Shown here: positions 58,281 through 64,000 of the stretch, piece after piece
Layout of the letters: the number at the start of each line of letters is the position of its first letter
How positions within the stretch are numbered: the first letter of the stretch is position 1
Assembly: GCF_001311845.1 (NCBI RefSeq)
Contig: NZ_BBCC01000007.1
Coordinates: 1-64,000 of the forward strand
Source of the DNA: Desulfosarcina cetonica JCM 12296
GTDB taxonomy: Bacteria > Desulfobacterota > Desulfobacteria > Desulfobacterales > Desulfosarcinaceae
Direction: 5' to 3'
DNA: 64,000 nt
Position numbers and translations under genes: made by a program
The notes under the pieces: model-generated
The model's input: only the letters and a program-made list of their open reading frames with translations
What the model was told of the DNA's origin: nothing
Databases searched by the model: none

Positions 58281-59255
58281 ATGCGTATTCTAATCACCGG
58301 CGGTGCCGGTTTTATCGGATCTCACCTGGCGGAAAGCTGTCTTGAAAAGGGTGACGAGGTCTATATTATCGATGACTTGTCCACCGGAGACATTAAAAAT
58401 GTCCGCTTCCTGCAAGATAATCCCAATTATCGGGATCGTCTTTTTATCCATATCAACACCATCTTGAACCACGACCTCATGCTGGAACTAACCGGCATCT
58501 GCGATCAGGTCTATCACCTGGCTGCAGCAGTTGGTGTTCAGACGATTCTGGAAAAACCGCTGGAATCCATCATCACCAACATTCAGGGCACTGAAAAAGT
58601 CCTTGAAATGTGCAATAAGTTCAAGAAACGGGTGCTCATTGCATCCACTTCCGAGGTGTACGGCAAACACACCCACGCACCGCTGGTCGAGACCGACAAC
58701 ATCATCTACGGCCCATCCAGTAAATTCCGCTGGAGCTATGCCGCGTCCAAACTGATGGACGAATTTACCGCCTTGGCCTATCATCGCAAAAACGGCCTTG
58801 AGGTCATCATTACGCGCCTGTTTAACACCGTCGGGCCGCGTCAGACCGGTGCTTATGGGATGGTGATTCCGCGCTTCGTTGCCCAGGCTCTGAGAAATGA
58901 GCCCATTACGGTATATGGCGATGGCAGCCAAACCCGCACGTTTACTTATGTGAAGGATGTGGTTGATGCCTTGACGAAACTGATGGCATCCAATGCCTCC
59001 ATCGGGGAGGTGTTTAACATTGGCGGTGTGGAAGAGATCTCCATTTTGGATCTGGCCAACAAAATTATCGCGATGACCGCATCGACGTCCCGTATCCAAC
59101 TGATTCCCTATGATGAGGCGTTCGGAAAAGACTTCGAGGATATGCAACGTCGGGTGCCCAGCACGGAAAAACTGGCGCAAGTGATCGGCTCGGCACCGGA
59201 TAAAAGTCTTGACTTTATTCTCAATCAGGTTGTTGACTTTATTAAAAACCAGTAA
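58281..59255 (+). CDS. NAD-dependent nucleotide-sugar epimerase/dehydratase
   Basis: 324 residues. [20 protein letters not shown] is the dinucleotide fold; HLAAAVGVQTILEKP, STSEVYGK, and YAASKLMDEF (catalytic Tyr and Lys) follow. TRLFNTVGPRQTGAYGMVIP is typical of the UDP-GlcNAc/UDP-GlcA epimerase-decarboxylase branch. The acceptor specificity cannot be decided. It is 105 bp after asnB and 21 bp before the Sat-APS kinase gene. Confidence 0.88.
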   Translation: MRILITGGAGFIGSHLAESCLEKGDEVYIIDDLSTGDIKNVRFLQDNPNYRDRLFIHINTILNHDLMLELTGICDQVYHLAAAVGVQTILEKPLESIITNIQGTEKVLEMCNKFKKRVLIASTSEVYGKHTHAPLVETDNIIYGPSSKFRWSYAASKLMDEFTALAYHRKNGLEVIITRLFNTVGPRQTGAYGMVIPRFVAQALRNEPITVYGDGSQTRTFTYVKDVVDALTKLMASNASIGEVFNIGGVEEISILDLANKIIAMTASTSRIQLIPYDEAFGKDFEDMQRRVPSTEKLAQVIGSAPDKSLDFILNQVVDFIKNQ

Positions 59256-59276
59256 AGAGGGGATTCCCAAACAACC

Positions 59277-60992
59277 ATGAGCGACAGAGAGTACTCCGAC
59301 TATCATGGTGGTAAATGCATAAACCTGTTGGTGGACCCGGAGCGGTCTGCACTACTAAAAAAGATTTCCACCGAGCTTCCAAGCATTGCCATCAATGACC
59401 GACAGTTGTGCGATTTTGAGCTTTTGACGACGGGTGCCTATTCACCACTTGCTGGCTTTATGACCCGAAGCAACTACGAGTCGGTTCTTGATCGGATGAA
59501 GTTACAGGATGGCACCATCTGGCCAATGCCGATCTGCCTGGATGTGTCCGAGATTGTGGCGCGGCCGCTGGAGGGCGGCCAGTCCGTCGTGATTCGTGAT
59601 TCCGAAGGTTTTTTGCTGGCCATCCTGCATGTTGAAGATATCTGGAAGCCGGACAAGGCAAAAGAGGCAGAGCTGCTTTACGGAACGACAGATAAGAATC
59701 ATCCTGGTGTTGCTAATCTATTGAATGCTACCGGCGACTTCTATGTGGGCGGATCGCTGGAAGTGATGAATTTACCCTTGCATTTCGATTTTAAACAATT
59801 GCGCATGACACCGCCCGAGGTGCGGGGGATGTATAAAAAACTCGGGTGGAAACGTATCGTCGGATACCACACCACAAACACCCTCCACCGGTCTGAGTTC
59901 GAGATGGCCATTGGGGCGATGCGCAAAAGCCAGGCCAATCTACTGCTGATGCCGGGTGTAGGAATTTCCGGTCCCGGTGATTTCGACTATTACACAAGGG
60001 TACGCTGTTACAGGCATGTCCTCGGTTATTTCCCTCCTGAATCTGTGGTAATCAGCCTTTTACCAAATTCTACACGACAGGCCGGACCACGTGACGCACT
60101 TTTACAGTGCATTATTGGTAGAAATTACGGGTGCACGCATTTTATCATCGGGCCAAGACACGCCGATCCGAAATCCAAAAATGGTGAAACCCCTTATTAT
60201 GATAGTGATGATACCCAGGCCTTGGTGACCGAGCTGGCCGGCGACCTTGGTATGGGCGTGGTTTCCTCCAAGGAATTAGTCTACCTGCCGTTTGAGGATG
60301 AATTTGCCGTAAGGGATGAACTCGGAGAGGGTGTGGAGAACTTTAGCCTTTCGAGCCTCGACATCCGTGACAGGATTCGCGCGGGAAGGAAAATTCCCAG
60401 TTGGGCCACGTTTCCCGAGATTGTGGGCGAATTGAGAAAAGCGTACCCACCGCCTTCCAAACAGGGGTTCACCATTTTTTTCACCGGCTTGTCCGGTGCA
60501 GGCAAGTCAACCATCGCAAAAGTAATTTATGCAAAAATGCTGGAAATTGGCAAACGGCCGGTAACTCTTTTGGATGGTGATATCGTGCGTCAGAACCTTT
60601 CCAACGAGCTTTCTTTTTCAAAAGAGCATCGTGACATCAATGTGCGGCGCATTGGATTTGTGGCCAGTGAAATTACAAAGAATCGCGGCGTGGCCATTTG
60701 TGCGCCCATCGCGCCATACGCAGCCACACGTGCGGAGATTCGCGCCAACATCGAAGCCCTTGGTGGGTTTATCGAGGTCCATGTGGCTACGCCATTGGAA
60801 ATTTGCGAAAAACGTGACAGGAAAGGCATGTACGCCAAGGCCCGAGCAGGTCTCATCAAGGGATACACGGGTATTGACGATCCCTATGAAATCCCCGAAG
60901 CTCCAGAGGTTCGGGTGGATACCAGTGGGAAAACGCCGGACGAAGCCGCTCAGGAAATTTTGATTTTCCTGGGGCAGCGACGGTTTATTTAA
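59277..60992 (+). CDS. bifunctional ATP sulfurylase/APS kinase with altered sulfurylase site
   Basis: 571 residues. The N-terminal ~395 residues are ATP-sulfurylase-like (LTTGAYSPLAGFMTRSNYES; NSTRQAGPRDALLQC; FIIGPRHADP). The C-terminal ~175 are APS kinase (FTGLSGAGKST, LLDGDIVRQNLS, KGMYAKARAG). The sulfurylase substrate loop, normally QTRNPxHRAH, reads HTTNTLHRSE. The Arg and second His are replaced, which may cripple or retarget that half. The APS kinase half looks complete. In a sulfate reducer, APS is already made by the dissimilatory Sat, so this protein may mainly make PAPS for the sulfotransferase at 45,900. Confidence 0.9.
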   Translation: MSDREYSDYHGGKCINLLVDPERSALLKKISTELPSIAINDRQLCDFELLTTGAYSPLAGFMTRSNYESVLDRMKLQDGTIWPMPICLDVSEIVARPLEGGQSVVIRDSEGFLLAILHVEDIWKPDKAKEAELLYGTTDKNHPGVANLLNATGDFYVGGSLEVMNLPLHFDFKQLRMTPPEVRGMYKKLGWKRIVGYHTTNTLHRSEFEMAIGAMRKSQANLLLMPGVGISGPGDFDYYTRVRCYRHVLGYFPPESVVISLLPNSTRQAGPRDALLQCIIGRNYGCTHFIIGPRHADPKSKNGETPYYDSDDTQALVTELAGDLGMGVVSSKELVYLPFEDEFAVRDELGEGVENFSLSSLDIRDRIRAGRKIPSWATFPEIVGELRKAYPPPSKQGFTIFFTGLSGAGKSTIAKVIYAKMLEIGKRPVTLLDGDIVRQNLSNELSFSKEHRDINVRRIGFVASEITKNRGVAICAPIAPYAATRAEIRANIEALGGFIEVHVATPLEICEKRDRKGMYAKARAGLIKGYTGIDDPYEIPEAPEVRVDTSGKTPDEAAQEILIFLGQRRFI

Positions 60993-61037
60993 AGCAGCCA
61001 AATACTGTCGTCACAGTCAGTACCTATCTGAGTCAAA

Positions 61038-62933
61038 ATGATTTCATCGACACCATTGCTGTTCGGCACAGCCGCGTTTTTCATTACCCTTGTAATGACC
61101 CCGCTGATTCGTCTGCTGGCGATCAATAAGGCTGGGTCGCCCGGCCAAGGGAAGATCGCTGGCATAAAAAAAACGACGGCCCTGATGGGAGGGATTGCGA
61201 TCTTCCTGGGAATCGGCCTTTCCACGTTTTGGGTGGGCGATTCCGGATCCGTTTGGCGATATCTCCTTTCTCCCGGTGCGAAATACCCGGCGCCATCCAT
61301 TGCCATGGTCATTTTCGGCGGGTCGACGGTCCTTTTTCTACTCGGTCTGGTCGACGATTTCACCAACCTTAAACCGCAGTCCAAACTGATCGGGCAGATC
61401 ATCGTCGCCAGTGCTGTAATCTTTTTGGGATTCCGGCTGAACTGGTTCGTTTCCCTGACCCTGGACACCATGGTTAGCCTGGTATGGGTCGTTGGTATCA
61501 CCAACGCCTTCAATCTGCTGGACAACATGGATGGACTCTGCGCTGGCGTGGCGGGTGTGGCCGCCCTGTCCATGGCGGCCCTATACAGTCATATCGATAC
61601 GGAAGCATGTGCCGTTGCGCTGATCATCGCCGGTGCATGCGCAGCCTTTCTCGTGTATAACTTCAATCCGGCTTCCATTTTTATGGGGGATTGCGGGAGC
61701 CTGGTGATCGGGTTCAGTATTGCCGTATTGAGCATGCATCATGGCGGCTTTTCCCTGGACAATCGGCTCTCCGCATTTGCAGTGCCGTTACTGCTTCTTT
61801 TGGTGCCCCTTCTGGATACCACTCTGGTCACCACAGTTCGCCTGCTCAGCGGCCGCAAGGCATCCACCGGCGGGCGGGATCATACCTCCCACCGGCTGGT
61901 CTTGATGGGACTCAGCGAAAAGCATGCGGTGCTCTTTCTCTATGGCATCGGCGCCGTCTCCGGATTTTCCGCTGTTTTTGTCAACCGCAGCGACTCTTTT
62001 ACCTCGCCGGTGGTGATTGTTCCCCTGGTGCTGGCTATCGTTCTGATGATGATCTATTTGTCGCAGCTCAAGGTATATCCGGAAGAGGCGTTTTCCGCTC
62101 TGCGGGGGAAAAAATTTACGCCGGTCTTGATCGAGTTGACTTACAAACGGCAAATGGCCATGGTCATTCTTGATTTGGGACTGGTCGCGTTCTCTTATTA
62201 TCTCAGCTACCGAATTCGATTCAACGGGCCCGAATTCGGCCATTACTTTAAAGTTTTCCTAAAATCGTTGCCGGTCATCATTCCCATCAAACTGCTGGTT
62301 TTCTACTATTCCGGAATATACAAGGGGTTTTGGCAGTACATCAGTACAAGGGACGTTTTTTTATACATTCGCAGCTCAACCGTGGCGACCCTATTCGCCA
62401 TTACCGCTATAACCATACTGTACCGCTTCCAGAGCTTCTCAAAAGGTGTGTTCATTATCGACTGGCTGCTGACGACCGTATTTTTTCTGGGAACCCGCGG
62501 CTCGTTCCGATATTTCAAGGAAACCATCAAACGTAAAACCGTGGCCGGTGACCCGGTTCTCATTTATGGGGCAGGGCAGGGCGGCGAGCTCTTGCTGCGT
62601 GAGATCTTGAACAACAAATCCTTGAATATCAATCCGATCGGTTTTTTGGATGATGATCCGCTCAAGGCTGAAAAGCGGATTCAAGGTTATCCCATTTTCG
62701 GAAATTTCGACAAACTCGACGAATTGGAAAAAAAACACGCGATAAAAGGAATTCTGCTCTCGTTTAATGGAAACGGCAATCAAGATGCCTATCGGCAGGC
62801 AATACGCAGATGCCATGATAAGGGGATGTTTTTAAAGTTTTTTTCAATTGTGTTGACGGATATCGATCTTGAGTGCTCAGAGATTCCAACGATGCCGACG
62901 AAAACGGGTACCGGCAGAGCAATGAGAAGATGA
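61038..62933 (+). CDS. WecA/MraY-like phosphoglycosyltransferase fused to CapD-like N-terminal domain
   Basis: 631 residues. Residues 1-~355 are a polyprenyl-phosphate HexNAc-1-P transferase with ~10 helices: GLVDDFTNLKPQSK, FNLLDNMDGLCAGVAG, FNPASIFMGDCGS and GRDHTSHRLVLMG. Residues ~370-500 carry four more membrane helices like CapD/FlaA1 N-termini. A soluble Rossmann domain (VLIYGAGQGGELLLREILNN; PIGFLDDDPLKAEKRIQG) follows. The catalytic SDR half of CapD is missing. The first half initiates glycan assembly on undecaprenyl phosphate; the tail may sense or bind a nucleotide. The Rossmann tail resembles that of the regulator at 22,091. Confidence 0.88.
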   Translation: MISSTPLLFGTAAFFITLVMTPLIRLLAINKAGSPGQGKIAGIKKTTALMGGIAIFLGIGLSTFWVGDSGSVWRYLLSPGAKYPAPSIAMVIFGGSTVLFLLGLVDDFTNLKPQSKLIGQIIVASAVIFLGFRLNWFVSLTLDTMVSLVWVVGITNAFNLLDNMDGLCAGVAGVAALSMAALYSHIDTEACAVALIIAGACAAFLVYNFNPASIFMGDCGSLVIGFSIAVLSMHHGGFSLDNRLSAFAVPLLLLLVPLLDTTLVTTVRLLSGRKASTGGRDHTSHRLVLMGLSEKHAVLFLYGIGAVSGFSAVFVNRSDSFTSPVVIVPLVLAIVLMMIYLSQLKVYPEEAFSALRGKKFTPVLIELTYKRQMAMVILDLGLVAFSYYLSYRIRFNGPEFGHYFKVFLKSLPVIIPIKLLVFYYSGIYKGFWQYISTRDVFLYIRSSTVATLFAITAITILYRFQSFSKGVFIIDWLLTTVFFLGTRGSFRYFKETIKRKTVAGDPVLIYGAGQGGELLLREILNNKSLNINPIGFLDDDPLKAEKRIQGYPIFGNFDKLDELEKKHAIKGILLSFNGNGNQDAYRQAIRRCHDKGMFLKFFSIVLTDIDLECSEIPTMPTKTGTGRAMRR

Positions 62934-62945
62934 GGCTATCTTCAG

Positions 62946-64000
62946 ATGATTGAGCATTTAATTAAAAAAGGCGTGCAGATCACCAACCCGGAGAGTGTGC
63001 AGATTGGTGACGACGTTGACCCAAATAGAATTGCCGCCAAAGGCGTTACCATTCATACAAGCTGCAAAATTCTTGGCGCAAAGACGCTGATTTGCGAGGG
63101 CGCCGAGCTGGGATACGAGGCACCGGTTACGATCAAGAATTGTTATATCGGCCCCCGTGTGAAATTGAAGCGGGTACTTTGAGAACGCCGTCTTTCTGGA
63201 GGGCGCCGAAGCCGGCTCCGGTGCCCACGTCCGGGCCGGGACCATTTTCGAAGAACAGGCCAGCATTGCCCATACCGTCGGGTTGAAACAGACGATTCTT
63301 TTCCCGTTCGTCACCTTGGGCAGCTTGATCAATTTTTGCGATTGCCTCATGGCCGGTGGCACCAGCCGGGACAATCATAGCGAAGTCGGCAGTTCCTACA
63401 TTCATTTCAATTATACTCCCAACCAGGACAAGGCCACGGCTTCACTGATCGGTGACGTCCCGAATGGCGTCATGCTGAATCAAGCGCCAATTTTCCTGGG
63501 CGGACAGGGCGGTTTGGTGGGCCCCTGCCGGGTTGCCTTTGGCACGGTCATCGCCGCCGGGTCGATCTATAGAAAAGATCAACTCAAACCGGACCGCTTG
63601 GTTTTCGAGGGCGGGGGCAGGGGCGGCAGCGTGCCTTACACCACCGGCATTTACCGGAGTGTGAAGCGCCAAGTGATGAACAACTTTGTTTACTTGGGCA
63701 ACCTGGTGGCGCTGATGGCTTGGTACACCCATGTGCGTAGTCGATTTGTAGGAGATTTCTATCCGCTGGAACTTCACAAAGGGCTTGTCGACACGCTGAA
63801 TTCGGCCATCGCCGAAAGAGTCAAACGCTTTGGCAGCTTTTGTGAGAAGTTAGATTTATCCAAACAGCGGTATTTGGAACAAATGGGCGAGGGGGCATCG
63901 GCCACGCTCCTGCGACAAAAGGAAGCGCTATATACCCATCGCATTCGGGTCGATGAGACCATCGCCGCGTTTCTGGATCAGATAGCGCGGCATGGCAACC
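62946..64000 (+). CDS. GlmU-like left-handed beta-helix protein, 3' end beyond window (frame broken)
   Basis: Starts MIEHLIKKGVQITNPESVQI. Hexapeptide-rich coils follow (IHTSCKILGAKTLICEGAEL; VTIKNCYIGPRVKL). The frame is lost near 63,175; two added bases (A and T) give KAGTFENAVFLEGAEAGSGA and continue to the window end (TVGLKQTILFPFVTLGSLIN; FLGGQGGLVGPCRVAFGTVI). It resembles the beta-helical part of UDP-GlcNAc pyrophosphorylases. No N-terminal nucleotidyltransferase domain is present. A sugar acyl- or nucleotidyltransferase accessory is likely. Confidence 0.72.

Noticed and set aside
1419-63200. Interpreting all broken frames as true pseudogenes
   Set aside because: Essential-looking genes in several operons would all be dead, each by a loss of one or two bases, with every catalytic motif preserved. 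Sequence error is the simpler reading.
1-64000. CRISPR arrays, tRNA or rRNA genes, integrase or phage genes
   Set aside because: I looked for regular spaced repeats, cloverleaf arms and rRNA-like stretches on both strands and saw none; no phage structural genes are present.

Overview
The window looks like chromosome from a sulfate-reducing Desulfobacterota, most likely Desulfobacteraceae-like. This is inferred from gene content: HdrA/QmoA-type flavoproteins, an MvhD-type protein, several sigma-54 activators with PAS or receiver domains, and a very large surface-polysaccharide locus. I see no rRNA, tRNA or CRISPR. A technical point affects every coding call. At least 20 genes are broken by what can be explained as a single missing base, usually in a run of identical bases, and one added base restores the family sequence each time. 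I treat these as probable consensus undercalls and give the full span of each gene.

Region 1 (1-9,088). A leftward operon encodes a degenerate TusA-like protein, TusA, MvhD/HdrF, a QmoA/HdrA-like protein, a second HdrA, a small winged-helix protein, HdrC and HdrB (cut by the window edge). It reads from a good sigma-54 promoter (5722-5736). The divergent gene is a PAS/AAA+/Fis sigma-54 activator, and two palindromes between them lie where an activator would bind. An OsmC-like protein and an amidohydrolase follow. Together they suggest a heterodisulfide-reductase-like electron-transfer complex tied to a sulfur carrier.

Region 2 (9,150-18,440). A leftward cluster encodes coiled-coil membrane proteins, an SPFH protein with C-terminal zinc ribbons, a zinc-ribbon protein, a membrane SPFH/prohibitin protein, and a ~1,140-residue protein with two AAA+ modules and a C-terminal Lon-type Ser-Lys protease domain. 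A TerB-DnaJ protein diverges from it. This looks like an undescribed membrane proteostasis system.

Region 3 (18,801-23,492). Here are a conserved hypothetical, an orphan receiver protein, a sigma-54 response regulator, a secreted helix-hairpin-helix protein with a clear terminator, a winged-helix/Rossmann regulator that probably governs the downstream cluster, and an RHH/PIN toxin-antitoxin pair.

Region 4 (23,533-64,000). This is a rightward polysaccharide locus. It supplies GDP-fucose (gmd, fcl) and dTDP-sugars (rmlBAC; rmlD is truncated). The rest comprises an ABC exporter (Wzm/Wzt), a Wzx-like flippase, many glycosyltransferases including one of ~1,470 residues with four catalytic modules, methyltransferases, a sulfotransferase, a pyruvyltransferase with its FrhB-like partner, AsnB, an epimerase, a Sat-APS kinase fusion, a WecA-CapD fusion and a GlmU-like protein. 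A sulfated, pyruvylated glycan is likely. The locus is a mosaic: an IS with an exact 8-bp target duplication splits a Schlafen-like gene, a wbpB/wbpD-like pair is fused by deletion, and an A+T-rich glycosyltransferase block (about 34.0-39.5 kb) is bordered by transposase debris on both sides.
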